Assembly: GCF_030867145.1 (NCBI RefSeq)
Contig: NC_134429.1
Span: forward strand, 19,453,115-19,517,114
From: Opisthocomus hoazin
Lineage: Eukaryota > Chordata > Aves > Opisthocomiformes > Opisthocomidae
Length of the DNA stretch: 64,000 nucleotides
Direction: 5' to 3'
Below, piece after piece: positions 1-12,444 of this stretch (the first letter of the stretch is position 1; each line of letters opens with the position of its first letter). The translations under genes were made by a program, and so were the position numbers. The notes beneath the pieces were generated by a model, which saw only the letters and a list, made by a program, of their open reading frames with translations, was not told where the DNA came from and made no database searches.

Positions 1-114
1 ATCTTGCTGCTGTGCCATGCTCCAAACTAAAGGTTATGAGATCTCAAGAAATCCTGATGCTCTCACAGCCTTGTCAGACCTTAGGGACAAGTGCTGAAGA
101 AACTGTGGGCATGG

Positions 115-714
115 TCACAATATAAGAGAATGTGAATGGGGGGAACATAACAACTTTTTGAGGTACAAGGCTCCAGGCTCGAACTCGTCTAGCAGACTAT
201 TCCATAGAAACTGGAGCTCAAGGAGGTCTGCGCTCACATCCACGACTGCCAGAAGATGTGTCAACACAGCTAGCAGGCTGGCACCAGCAGAAAGCCACCA
301 TCTATCTATAAAAACTGTTGGTAACTTCAAGTCCACAGAACACATTTTAAGTGTAGGGCAATCAAGGTACAGAACAGATAAGCTACCTCCTTGAGGCCCT
401 GAAGAATCACACCTTACCCAGCTCAGTGTACCGCGGTGTCCTTCCATCAGAGCACAGCTGTCCAGCGGAAAGGCCAGAGAAGCATCTTTCACCAACAGTC
501 AGAGATGCTCCAAAATGCAGTCAGGGAGCTCAGACAATTTTGAACCCACCTTACTGAAATCCACCCTGATGATATCGACGTCAATGCAGGATCCAGGCTG
601 GAAGGAACCTGTCCTCCATGCAGCTGAGATCTCAAATCGATGACACGTACACAAGACTAAGCATATTTGAGAATGGCAGACACGCCTCAACAACTTCTTG
701 TAAGACCATTCCAA
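115..714 (-). other. Minus-strand open stretch of about 200 codons with one internal TGA
   Basis: Two adjacent frames (714-499 and 495-115) share one phase and are split by a single TGA. The reading is hydrophobic in places (WWLSAGASLLAVLTHLLAVV). I recognise no family, start context or splice pair. It could be chance, a decayed retroelement frame or part of an exon. Confidence 0.15.
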
Positions 715-3700
715 GACAACCTAGATTCAGCTATTTCTGTTGAGAAGCACCCATCCATATTCCAGCAGAAAGTGGTTGGTGTCTGGATATTTTCGCATGT
801 TACTTGGTACTTTCCTTAAAACATCAGCTCCCAGAGTCAAAGCATTATGAAAGAAAGTCATTATTCTTTCAAAAAACAATCTACATTCCAAGCACTTATA
901 GTGACAGAAAAGCTCCGGAATGTGAACTACTGCATCTTAATTCCTCTGGAAAAAGAAAGGACATTTACACTTTAATTCAACCTTATCTTTAACAGGTTGG
1001 ACTGGTAATCTTCCTGCAAAGAGGGTACCTTGCCTGGAGTGAGAAGAAGCTGTTCTGAACCAGTCTGGGTTTTGGGTTCCTTTTTAATCAAAAGCAATAA
1101 GAATTGGTTTCAGAGGGACAGAACAAAACAAGAAGGGGCAAAGAGCATATTCTCCATGGAAATGCATCACAGTACAGAGGCCTGTGACTCCATTGCCTGT
1201 TTTCAGTGTCTGCAACACACACCAAGCCGTGTAAAGGGAAGCCAGTGCCCTTTAAATACGCACAAAGCCTTTGCTGCCTTACCAAGGTACAGACATTTTT
1301 ATTAGAGCCAGGGAACATTCCAGCTCTCAAAGGTAATAAAAATGCGGTTTGCCAGAAAACAATAGCAAACTAGCAAAGGGGTTTTTGGTTTGTCGAGGTG
1401 CTGCTAAACTCGCTGCTACTGCCTCTCTCAGTGGGGTTCCAGCATCAGCCCCCCCTTATAGGACAAAGACTCCTTGTATTCCTAAACTCTCCGGGGGCTG
1501 CTGCGTCTGGCCCAAGCCTCACAGCTGCGTGCCTTCAGGACTCGGCTGAGCCTGTCCCTTGGGGCTTGTGAGCCTCCGCGCATGAGCTGAAGGACCTGGG
1601 GATTCCAGCTCTGCGCTCTGCTCAGCCCCGGACCATCAGGTGGCCAAGTCCGTGGTGGTACAGGCTCCTCTTCTTTCCCTGTATCCTTTCGTTTCCGTGT
1701 CAGGTTACAAGCAGAGATGCCAGGAGAAGTCTTTGCACATGGCTAGCGTGGATAAAGCCTTAACTGTCCATTCCAAAGAAGCAGTAGTGGAAAAAGATGG
1801 TTGAACTGGAGTAAAGCCAGCGAGCCAAGACCTGCCTGCCCATGAGGCAGTCAGTAGTGGGAAGGTGAGGTGGGGGGAGAGGAGGGAGGACTCATGTTGA
1901 GCAGCAGGAGAAGAGCTTGGCAGGACTAATCACAGCCTGCTGGGCTCAGCCACAGGTAGAAGCCTTCCTCATCTTAAAAGTGAAGGAATTTATCTCCAGG
2001 ATTTCAGTTTCCTTCTATTCCACATGGGCTCTGTTCTAGCTAGAGAGAAATAGTGCCATGCAGAGAGGGAACACTGGCACTACCACAGAAATTTTTCTTT
2101 CTACATGACCACTGAGTTTTATGAAGTCCAGTGTTAACCACTGCTGAATTCCATCTGTAGAGCAGCGTTTCAGACTCATGCTGTTCATATTCATACGCTG
2201 TAGCACGGCCTGGTGAAGGACTCCAGATGTTAGTACAACCAAGACAGCACAGCATTTTGCAATTCTTTCCAGCACCTCTGTGATGCTGGGGTTTATTTCT
2301 GCCTTTTCATAAAGTAACCCAGCGAGGCACTATTCTATAAACTACAATAAAACATTGCTGGATTTGTCTTGTAGTATCTATTTCAGAAAGTCTGCATCAG
2401 CTACACCATTCTGGATTGTCCAATAGTTTCTCACACTGGCAGGAGGCAGGATTCTGTGGGTACAGATATTTTCTTTGATCTGTGTGATGTGCCATTTGTC
2501 ACTGTACTCTTGTGGGGGAATTGCTGGGAAAAACAGGACTTTTTAATTGTATTCCCATATGACTGGTTGGCTTAGCCAAGACTGGAGCCTGACGAGGCAG
2601 TCCGCTTCTCAGATAAACAGATAATGGTGAGAGGAGAGGTGAGCAGCACGGAGCTGACACAGCACCCTCAGCAGCAGAGCTCCAGTTCCTCTTCCAGGAT
2701 TTTCCGCTGCCTCACGCAGCATCTGGGGATGACAGAGAGATGTGAATTACTCTACTTCATGGCGTCACTCCAGTGTTTTTCCAGGGGAAGCTTCATGCCT
2801 GCACATGAATTCTCTTGGAATCACCCAGCCTCGTCAGTCAGACATGGGAGTTTTTGTTTCACTTTAGGTTTGGTTTTATGTTATCCAGATGTCCGTGATA
2901 CATTTTAAGCATCAAGCTGGAAAGATCAGTTATGAGCAACTTAAGCTGGTGTCGCTGCACGCTGGGTGTCAGCCAGAGAGATTTCAATCTGTTTTTTAAG
3001 ACCCCCATAAGCCAGGAGCTGAAGTCATCGCTGCTTTGCCATTGTCTCTTAACTGTGGACATCAGCAGATAGGATACGGACTTAGGGTGAGATTTTCTAA
3101 ATTGCTTAATCATTGTTGATTTTAAATAGAATAGAATTTCCTGAATCATGCATTTGTTTTTTCAGATTTCACTCAGTGTCCCACGTTTCCTGCACAGGGA
3201 TAACGGGAACATCATCTAAATGTTTTTGCCTGAGAGATGCTTCGTTGATTCTGAGGTCCACATCTGTTTGCAGAACAGTGACAAGAGGATCTCATCTACC
3301 ACTCAGATTGACTATCTGGGAATCCATCCAAGGTGATGGTCTTCAGCAGCCTCCTTCTAGGCATACATCTCCAGCTGGCGTGGAATGGATATGTTTAATA
3401 GTAAGAATTCAACAGGGAGAACAACATGGAGCTATAAAAATGGAAATCAGTTCCTGTTCTATATTAACCTGTCAAAAATTTTCTCCATGGCCAACAATCA
3501 AGCTGACACTAAGCTAATTACAGAAAGACCTCTAAATAAGAAAAATTATTACCTGCTTGTATTTCCAGCTCTACATGTCTGACCAGCCCAGAAATCTTAA
3601 AATACTGTTGCTCATTTGCCTCCCTGCACACATACCAGAGGCCGTATTCGGAGATAAAAGCTGCAGAAGTGCCTGTTACTCTCACAGATCCCGTAGCTGT

Positions 3701-4804
3701 ACGCACAAACAGCCAATTTGGCATGCAGGCACCCAGCTCTTGCACAAAAATGCACGCTCTAGCCAGCGCTGCCTTCAAACTCAACCTCAAGGAGCAATTA
3801 CAGCCACATAAACTCCATTTCTTACATAACGCTAAATAACAAGCTTCATGGAAAGTGACTCTCCTGGCCCTCTTTATATGATTTAGACAAGAAAACAGCC
3901 CCTTTAGGGCAAACTCAAGCCCCTCTTCTCCAGATGATGAGGGACTGTTGATGGTTAGTACACTGCCTGTTGGACTCAGTTCTGCAGCGCACTGTGAAAC
4001 ACCCCAAGGAACACAGCACAGGGCAATCGTGCTGATACTCACGCTTTTTATCTCTGCCAGTTACTTCCCTCTTTCCCTGCTCCTTCTTTCTTTGCCTGCT
4101 CTTGGGTTACCATTGGCATGCCCTCCATACCTCCAATTCAGCACAAAGGCACATGGCAGTATCTCCCACTCCTCACTGCAGTATGCTCCCACCAGACTTC
4201 ATGCCTGGTGTATGGCTAGGAATGAGTGATGCCGTAAGTGAAGGAGAGCCCACCACATCCCCTTCCCCGGGCACCAGCTGCCCCGCAAGGACCATCGGGA
4301 GCAGAGAACGGACTCTTCTGGTAGGGGAAAGAGGGAAGTGTCAAATGTTCAGCATTACGATGCTTCCTTCCTCAACAGCCTAGAAAACTCCGCTGGTCCT
4401 GCAGCCACGACGTGATGCCCCTTCTGATGGATCTCCCACTGGCACTAGGATTTCATGGCCTGGGTTTTGAGCCACTGTTTGCAGAGATCTCTAAACCTGG
4501 ACTTGCAAGGGGCTCCCAGCCTTCGTTCAGGACGGAAAGGGTGGGGCTGCTTTGCGCGTGTTTACTTTTAAAAATGAACATGCTTTTAAAAAAGGATCTG
4601 GCAGCATTTACAACAAGAGAACTATTTCATAGAAAGATTGTGAATACAGTCCAGCCAGAGAGGCATGAGGACCTAACTCCCCGTTGGTGCAGGGAGGTAC
4701 AACGCCGAACATTCATTTACAGCCACACAGAACTTGACCTCAGGTACATGAGTAAGTTGCTTAAATAATTGCAGCAGCAGAAAAAAAGGGAGGATTAGTT
4801 TCCT

Positions 4805-4875
4805 TGTCTACTCCACGGCTGGGACCAGATTCATCACTGGTGTAATCCCACTGATTTCACTGCAGTCACACTTGG
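4805..4875 (-). repeat. Ancient amniote interspersed-repeat remnant
   Basis: TCATCACTGGTGTAATCCC followed by ACTGATTTCACTGCAGTC resembles the old CR1/L3-type tails (CAGTGGGATTACACCAGTGA) common in reptile and bird genomes. Confidence 0.4.
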
Positions 4876-7800
4876 GAGCACTTTGGGATTTTGAAGGCTA
4901 CATTAATGCAGCAGGATGCTGCGCTCGCAGGCTTTCCCGACCATTAGCATTCTGATGTGGTAGAAATTCATCCCATAATACAGTGCCGAGAATTTTAAAA
5001 TAATAAGGAAGCAAAGATGCCTGCTGTCACCATTGCTAGCTAATTATAGCAGCATGGACAGACTTCCCTTCTCGAATTCCATATGCCGTATTTATCTGTC
5101 ACAATAAATAAACCATATGAAAGAGGGAAGGCTGAGAAGACATTTCTGATTTTGAAATCCTCTAACCCTAAAGTTAGAAATAGATTAAATAATTGAATGG
5201 CAATTTGCCTATTTATGTTTTCATACAGCTTTTCCTCATATCTCTAGATGTGCTTCTGCAGAAGTGGGTGGCAAAGAGGACAGGGGAAGGACTCACTATT
5301 TGGCAATTCATTAAGAGTTTCCCTATTAGACTCCTCCACTCAGCCCTGGGCTTTCAGCACAGCCATCCCAGAACTCCACTTGCACTTGGCTTCTGCAGGG
5401 CCAGCCTCAGGGCACGCATCTCCAGATGGCATCACCGCAGCACAGCTGGCAGACAGGTTTTGGTTTGCTAGCCAGAAGCTGGACCACTGTCGAGGCTAAC
5501 TACAGCTGTTTCCATGAAAGCCACAAGGCCACCCACCCTGTGTCCTCCCCAGAGGAGTGTCATGAGGGGAATTTTGCAATGAGGGCACCACAGGGGCTGA
5601 TACTGGCCCCTCACCCAGGGAGATGTCTCTGGTCTATCACCTGTCCGGTACCACTACTCTTAATTATTATTCTTGGTACGTAGCACCTTTTTTAGACTCC
5701 AGCTATCCAGAAAGCCTATTTTGCTGCTGCTTGAACTGGTCTGGCAATACCACCAATGTTAACTCTGAAGTTACCATAATATCTGTAATAATATCAATAT
5801 ATTCTGATGTCATATATCAGAACCATTCTATGATTCTAAGTTGCCACGATGACATTGCTGATTGAACACGGGGAGTGGAAAGGATGTGCGTTGTCAAGAG
5901 GTGATCGTTCTGCATGGCTGACCTACTCAGCAGCTCGCAAAGAGTCGCTCCCCCTCTCTTCTCATGCTCTGCTCTTTTTTCTGCATGGAGCTTCTTGGGA
6001 TACCAAGTCTGGTTACTACCTGCTGCAGTACGGCCTCAGTGTTCTTGCAGTTTCAAGAACTAATGCTCCACTAATTTATAAATAAAGAACCAGTGCAGGT
6101 AACAGCATGAAACCTGCTGTAGTTTTGGGGATTAGTCTGCCCTGGCCCTCCAGTATACTAAATCCTGCTAAACCCTCCTACAATAAACTATGCAAGGATT
6201 AGTAAGTGCCTCCACCACCCAATTAATCATGACTATGTGAGCCAGTCATTGCAAACAATAACACTCTTGACTCGTGCACTACAGGTTGGACAGAATTGCT
6301 TGGCCTTGGTTCCTAGCCAGCACTGGCATTCGTACACCCTTCCCAGGGTACCTTGACGTCAAGTTTCCAGATATGGTTTCTAAAGCTCAGCCAACGCCGT
6401 GTCGTGCAGTGCCATATATCTCTCTGCTGATCACAGCCCTGGCTGCTCAGGAAAAAAATGTAAAAGTAGATGGTTGCTTATATTTTCCTGATCCACTACC
6501 TATTTGTGTCACATAGGGCAGTAAAGTGCTTGTTCAAATGTTGCCTCTGCAAATAGTCATTGCATTAAAATGTTTGTCTCTGTAATAGTTGCAAATTGAA
6601 ATAAGGCAAGACTACATTGAAGGGGGAAAGAAGGGAAAAATGAAAGAATTTGTATGTGAGATAACACCATCAAACAAGAGACATTCCATTATTAAGGCTG
6701 TTGCGTGGTTTCTCCCTGCACAGAAACAGGGCAGGAGACTGGATCCCAGCTTTGCGATGTAAACCAGCCGGTGCCAGTCACGCCAGAGCAGCTGGCTCAC
6801 TTCTTTACAGGAGTGACCCCGGAGAAGCATCAAGCCTGCTGCCCTGTGCCCCAGCACGCCAGCGCAGTCGGCTTCTCAGATACCCACACTCAGAAGAACC
6901 AGAGCGCGCAGCCCGGGCTGAGATACACAGGACCCCCGCAGCTCCCACTGCTACCAGGATTTCTGCAGCACCGAGAGATCATGCTCTCAGGAGACAGATT
7001 CTTGGCTCAAGGAGATCCCAGACCTAGATGTGCAGACTATACTTGGATTGGCAAGGGTTGGGAGGGTTTTGGTTCACAACTAAGAGATATGTGGCCGTCC
7101 ATCTGTAGTAATTTTACGAATCCATGAGTAGCAAAACTAGTAGCTGAAACAGGCTGCAAATTTAGAACCAAAACTAGATTAAACTAAAGCAGTGAAGCAG
7201 GCAGAGGAGCTTCCAAGACAGTAAGCAGCAGCGGGATCTCCACTTCTCTTAGGAAGCCACAGTGGACTAAAAGACCTCAAATGAGCAGTAGCGAGACTAT
7301 ATTCTGAATCCATCTTTGACTATATTGCATTAGATGCGAATGGGTGGAGGTGACCTGGGTAGCAATGACTTTGCCTTTCCCTAAAATCACTAATCCTCCA
7401 CACAGCAAGGCTGGATTTGTACAAGCCAACCTCACCACTTGTCACTAGACTGCTATTCTACAACACCAAACTCCATTTCCTAATGCGCATCTACAACTGC
7501 CTGGTCCCTGCTCTTTGTCTGCTGGTCATTAACACCACATTCAGGACAGAAACGCAGGAAGGCTACAGTCTGGCACAGCTCAGGGCTGCTATTTTCTGCA
7601 GCTTCCAAGGACAGTGCGCTTTCTCATTGCTGCCACGCGCTCCCTTTATGAACCCAGATGGTAACAAGTCTCAGGATTACATGCCAAACATGCTGAGAAT
7701 TTATCTGACCATGTCTACACCAAGCCGCACGTCTCTATCCAGGATTTCTGGAGGGCTGCAGGCATTCTGGCTTGTTCACGGACATTGCTGATAGGTTTCC

Positions 7801-7914
7801 AGTGGGAGCGCGGAGACCCAGCGCGCCGCTTCTTACACGGTGTGTCGCAGCAGTGTAGGGGGATCGGACCCCGATGCAACCTCGGCGCAGCGAAGTGTGC
7901 AGGCTAATTACGGT

Positions 7915-7965
7915 AGATCCCCCTTATCTCATTTTACAGATGAAACCAAGACAGAGGCTGCTTCT
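7915..7965. repeat. Ancient MIR/L2/L3-like remnant
   Basis: TCTCATTTTACAGATGAAACC followed by AGACAGAGGCTG resembles the CCATTTTACAGATGAGGAAAC core of old amniote repeats. The family cannot be assigned by eye. Confidence 0.35.
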
Positions 7966-9849
7966 TATAGGACTCCAGGGAACTGGATGAAGTTCAGCAG
8001 CAGACAACAGTGCTGCTCTGGACGCCACTGCCAGCACGGCTACACAGCTGCAGCCCCCAGGCTGAATACGTGACACCGTTATATTTATTTGCCATTTGCC
8101 TTATTGATGGCAGGCTCTATTCAGCATATGCTTTGCAGAAATTCGTTAGCAAGTGTCTTAAAGCTCCCCCTGAGGTTTCAGATTGATATATGAAGATCCA
8201 AGCTGTCTCTAGTACTTTTTACCACACTGACTGGGCTGCAAAAAGCAAGATGGCAAAGGATTGTCAGCTAAGTGAGTCAGTAGATTGTGCAAACACACAT
8301 AGATGGCTCAGAGGAAAAACTCTACCAAATTCAAGTTAACAGATCTACACCACTGCAGGCCACACAAAGCTGGACCCACGCTTTGCCTCTTACGTATCAG
8401 TTACCTTATTTACCTTTATATTTATTGGATATAGATGGTGTCCCAAGACACACAGTGGCCTTTTAATCTATACATCTGTTATACGATTGCCACAGCAGCT
8501 TTGCCCCAACTCCTGGCTCATTTTAAATCTCCTGTTGTTTAAACCAGCTCCTGAAAGACCAGTGGCTCGAGACATCAGGAACCAGTTCAGCTGCTACAAT
8601 CTGAAGGATTCGAACCCCAAGGTTTGCATTAACTTGGAATCATATTTTTTTCCAGCAAGAAATGTGGACTGAAAAATCAGGATAGTTGTTTTTCAGTGCT
8701 AAAAATTGTTAGAAAGGAATAAAGAGGAATTCCCCTTGGGTTTGGGTTCTGTTAGGCTGCGGTTCCGTTTGTTTCAGCGGAGAGACCTAGATGTGGAATT
8801 GACCTGCCTCAGAGTTAACTCCCAAAGCTGGGGATTGGATGTAGGTCGCTTTCTGGCTTGTTCTGAGACTCAGCTGAGCTTGAAACACTGTTCAGCTTTC
8901 ACTAAAGAGTGGAAGACACACTTACCCTTTCTGTTCTATCCAGGTCACTGCCTCCAAAGGCAATGCCACAAGGTGTGATCATAAAATCAGTACCTGTTTG
9001 CAGCGTGTGAGCCAGGGAAAGCTGCCATTTCCAGGCTTTGCTTTTAAGGAGAGAATTCTCTGGACCAGTCTTTCCACATACAAATTCCTTTACTAAGCGT
9101 GCGAAATAGGCACTGCAGGACATAGCTGTTGGAGAAAGTGTCCTATACACGACCTGAAGTCACATTTTGGACCTGTTTTCCCCCTAGCAGCCAATATTTT
9201 TTGCCCATGTACTGTTCAATCACCTCTAAAGAACATCACTAAATTGCTGCTGCTGGTGTTGCCATCGCATAGGCACCGACCTTCGCGGCCCAAGGTTCAC
9301 ACGTGCCATGTCAGGAAGCTGCAAAATGTTGAGGAGAGTTCCTCTGTGGGAAAAAAAAAAGCTGGTTAACAGGGCTAAATCCGTATAGCTTCTCTGACCC
9401 TGACGTGGCCTTCCATGTCTGGTAGAGAAGGTGCCTCGAGCAGAAGCCCACAGAAACAGCCCGTGAACATTTCTGTCTAACAGCGGCATCCAGTGGGCAA
9501 AGAAAGATTCCCAGTAAAATATTTGGAAAATCAGGATGGGGCCCTGGAAGAGCAGAGGTTTCGCTCCCATACCCACAGCGACGCTTCCCCGCTCCTGCCC
9601 CTTGCAGCGAGCACTGTAACGTCTGAGCAAGAGACGGAGGTGAACTCAGGGTTACTAGATGCCAGAGGATGCGTGTTGCAGGAAGATAGGACCAAAGCAG
9701 CGTAGCAACACAGGGTCAGAGGAGGTCCCAAGAGCCCCTCCAAGCCATACTCTGTACCAAACAGCATCAGTCCTACCCTGCCATTGCAGCAGCGCTTGCC
9801 TACACGGTTCCTCATGCCATTTTGGGTAGAGATGTCACAGCCCCCTGCC

Positions 9850-10085
9850 AGCTTTCTGCAGCATCTCATTAGCCTTAGAAAGTTTTCCCTAACCTCCAAC
9901 CAGAGGTTTCCTTGGTGCATTTTGACCCATTGCTCCTTGGCCTACCCCCTCAGCACACAAACCAGGCTCTTTCTCTCTTCTCAGCATCAGCCTTGTGCCT
10001 GGGACAGTTACCCCGTTCCCTCGTGTCCTGCCTTCTCTTAGGCACAGCGCTTCCTACGCCTGTCCTGCAGCCGTTAAACCTCAAC
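9850..10085 (-). repeat. Eroded CR1-like remnant, antisense
   Basis: Blocks such as CCTAACCTCCAACCAGAGG and TTTGACCCATTGCTCCTTGG follow the order of the CR1 3' region read in reverse, with heavy divergence. It is an old insertion and its limits are uncertain. Confidence 0.5.
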
Positions 10086-10868
10086 AGGAAAACTCCTCAC
10101 GTCCTGCAGACTGCCTCTGGGTTATACGTGCCAGGCTGCCTCATTTCTTTTCACAGATGTTGCCCCACAAGGGAAAGTTCACTTGAGCTCATGCTTTTTC
10201 CCACACCAGAGAGGTTCGCCATTTGCAGTACCTTTGGTGTTACTGCACAACAAAAACACCACCGCTCCAAAGTGCTTATGTACAAAGAAAGGCAAAATCT
10301 CATCAAAATAATCACAAAAAAGTTTTTATCTTGGCAGTGGACTAAGGTGCTGATGCTGTATGACTTCGTGTTTGCCTGAGCAGGTGACTCACAGTGCAAC
10401 ACAGGTTTCCAGTTCTGTTTTATTAAAAAAAGCCTGACTAAATATCTTAGAGTCCAGACATGCAAGTTCACACGTTTACAACAAGCACGGGCAAAAGTAA
10501 AGCCTAAGATATGTTGATATTTGTAGAGTGAGCACAAAACAAGCTGCTCTGAATGTGAGTGGACCTTTCCAGACGATCGATGCTGGCGGTACTCACCTGC
10601 CCCAATGTATTTCCGTGTTTATACTGACACTTACACCTGCCAGGGAAAGAGCAAGCTGAGGGAGGGGGGGAGCATCAGTGCGTGCTTAGGTCCACTTACA
10701 AGGACTTGCTATGCCAGTCTACGATAGCAAAGACTAGGAGTAAAACAAAACCCCAAGCCGTTCGCTCCAGCGGAGCCACGCGTGACGCGCCCCTGCGCAA
10801 CGGAACGGGACTGGCAAGCAAACGGGTGGGTTGACCAGGAGTCTCTGACCGCAGCAGGGCTGAAGCGG

Positions 10869-11460
10869 TGCCGTGAAAAGCCAAAATTGAAGACTCAATA
10901 GTCAGAGGGCTATTAAGCAGGGATTCTTTATTGCGGCGCCAGGCACATGGGGGATCTCTCCTCCAAACGTGCGTGCCAAACACCCTGTCGTTTCAGGTTA
11001 AATACAATCACAATATACATATTAATTATATTTCTGAGAAATGCGTAGCATGTTCATGACTTCCCCATAACTAATTAGCATATGTTAATGTCTTTCCCGC
11101 ATGTTTGTTAGCGTCCTCGGGTGGTCTTTGGGGGTCTCAAGATGAAGGCTCATACTCCTCATCACAGTGCCCGCTGGTTGACCTTTGTCTCTGCGCAAAC
11201 TCAGTTCTAAGATCAGTATGCCGTGTACTTCCAGGTTGTTTTGCTCTGGTCTTGTTGTCCTCTTGGTGCCTCTTTCTCTCTGCAGCTTGGTGCATCTGCC
11301 CTCCCAAGGCTGAGCTGTCCAAGTAACGTTATTTAGGAGTCTTTCTATCTCAGAGCTTTCCTATCCCTCCCCAAAACAGCAAGTCAAGTTTGTCCAAGTA
11401 GCGTTATTGAGGGGCCTCTTTATCTTAGCGCTTTCCTGTCTTCTCAAAACAGCAAGGATC
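10869..11460 (-). mobile_element. Probable avian endogenous-retrovirus LTR (solo or degraded), antisense to MIB2
   Basis: On the minus strand there is AATAAA at 10,932-10,927 in a GGCGCCGCAATAAAG setting, an ATTTAAC TATA-like block near 11,000, and a U3-like stretch with a 75-bp internal duplication. This layout matches LTRs I know from bird genomes. No gag, pol or env frame is visible beside it, so it is probably a solo LTR. Boundaries are approximate; I could not confirm TG...CA ends or a target-site duplication. Confidence 0.55.
11316..11456. repeat. Imperfect tandem duplication, about 75 bp period, inside the LTR U3
   Basis: Both copies start TGTCCAAGTA (11,316 and 11,391) and end AAAACAGCAAG, with shared CGTTATT and GCTTTCCT blocks between. 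U3 enhancer duplications of this kind are common in retroviral LTRs. Confidence 0.8.
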
Positions 11461-11966
11461 TACTTTAGTTTAATTACAATCACTCCAGTAAGTGGAAATT
11501 TTACGTTTACAGGTATCAGAAGTCAGCAGAGTGGGTCCTGCCGCGGGGACATGGGGCCGGCGCCAGCAGTGCCACTGGTACCAGGGGCAGAGACGCCGCC
11601 AGCTCCTGAGGAACAGCTTTTAGGTCAACACGTTCCGTGCCTGCGTGCCACCCCCGACCCCACGCAGGCCACACCCCAGCCGGCACCTTGCGAACAGCCG
11701 TCCCTGGCAGGGGACCTGGCGCCCGCGAAGGAGTCACCCCGAACCCCAGAATCTCCCTCGCCGTGGGCCGCGTCACCCTGCAGCCACCCCAAAGGCTCAG
11801 CCGCCTGAAAGCGGAGCGGCGGCAGAAAAACGATCCCAAACACCGCTGACCCCCGCCGCGCCCGGGCCCGCCTCACGCAGCGGCGGTGGCGGCCGGGGCA
11901 GGAGGGCCGCGCCGGGGCAGCCCACCGCCCCCTCCCGCAGGCCCCGCGGGCCGGGCCGCGCCGCGG

Positions 11967-11986
11967 GGGCTCCTGGGAGTTGTAGT
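11967..11986 (-). promoter_or_regulatory. ZNF143/Staf (SBS)-like motif 1
   Basis: The minus strand reads ACTACAACTCCCAGGAGCCC, matching the known ACTACAATTCCCAGCATGC promoter motif in its 5' half. It sits in the CpG island 40 bp from a second copy on the opposite strand. Confidence 0.6.
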
Positions 11987-12025
11987 CCGGCGGCGGCCCG
12001 CGGGCAGCGGGTGGGGCCGGCGGAG

Positions 12026-12045
12026 AACTACCTGTCCCGGCATGC
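12026..12045 (+). promoter_or_regulatory. ZNF143/Staf (SBS)-like motif 2
   Basis: The plus strand reads AACTACCTGTCCCGGCATGC, which keeps the ACTAC and the CCCRGCATGC blocks of the ZNF143/Staf site with a few changes. Together with motif 1 it forms an inverted pair. Such sites usually lie just upstream of CpG-island start sites. Confidence 0.6.
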
Positions 12046-12444
12046 CCCGCCGGCGGTCAGCGGGCGGCGAGAGGCCTGGGCGGGGCGCGCCGGCGGCCCC
12101 GGGGAGCGGGGGCGAGCGGCGCCGCTGCAGCAGCCGCGGGGCGGGCGGGCGCGGCCCGGCTCCTCGGCCGCCTCCCGGGGGTGAGAGCGGGCGCCGTGAG
12201 GGAAGCGGGGCCGCCTCAGGGTCCGGGAGGCCGCAGGGCGCGGAGGGGTCGCGGGGCGTCGCCGCCGGGCAGGGCCTGAGGCGGGCGGCTCCCGGCGGGG
12301 CCCCGGGGAGCGGCTGCTGGAGCCGGGCTTGAGGCCGCCGCCGCGGCGGGGGTCGGGGCCGGTGCGGCCGAGGTGTTGGGGGGCGGCGGTCGCGGCCATG
12401 GTGCCCGCCTGAGCCGCTGCCCCCGTGTTCTGCTCTCTCCCCCA

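Larger units (their letters stand above)
1..10868. other. Upstream sequence without a recognisable gene
   Basis: No exon with conserved domain motifs and paired splice sites was found on either strand. Open frames are short (at most 155 codons), overlap on both strands and have no family signature. Only old repeats at 4.8, 7.9 and 9.9 kb stand out, plus a minus-strand frame at 115-714 with one stop. Genes I would expect near MIB2 from mammalian synteny (SSU72, FNDC10) are not seen. Confidence 0.6.

Noticed and set aside
6705..7127. 140-codon plus-strand frame upstream
   Set aside because: No domain, a competing overlapping frame and no splice or promoter context; likely chance.
1..10868. Search for SSU72, FNDC10 or other expected neighbours
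   Set aside because: No matching exon motifs were seen on either strand; synteny alone does not justify a call.
10696..10983. 95-codon minus-strand frame near the LTR
   Set aside because: It runs across the probable LTR poly(A) and U5 region, so a retroviral protein is not expected there.
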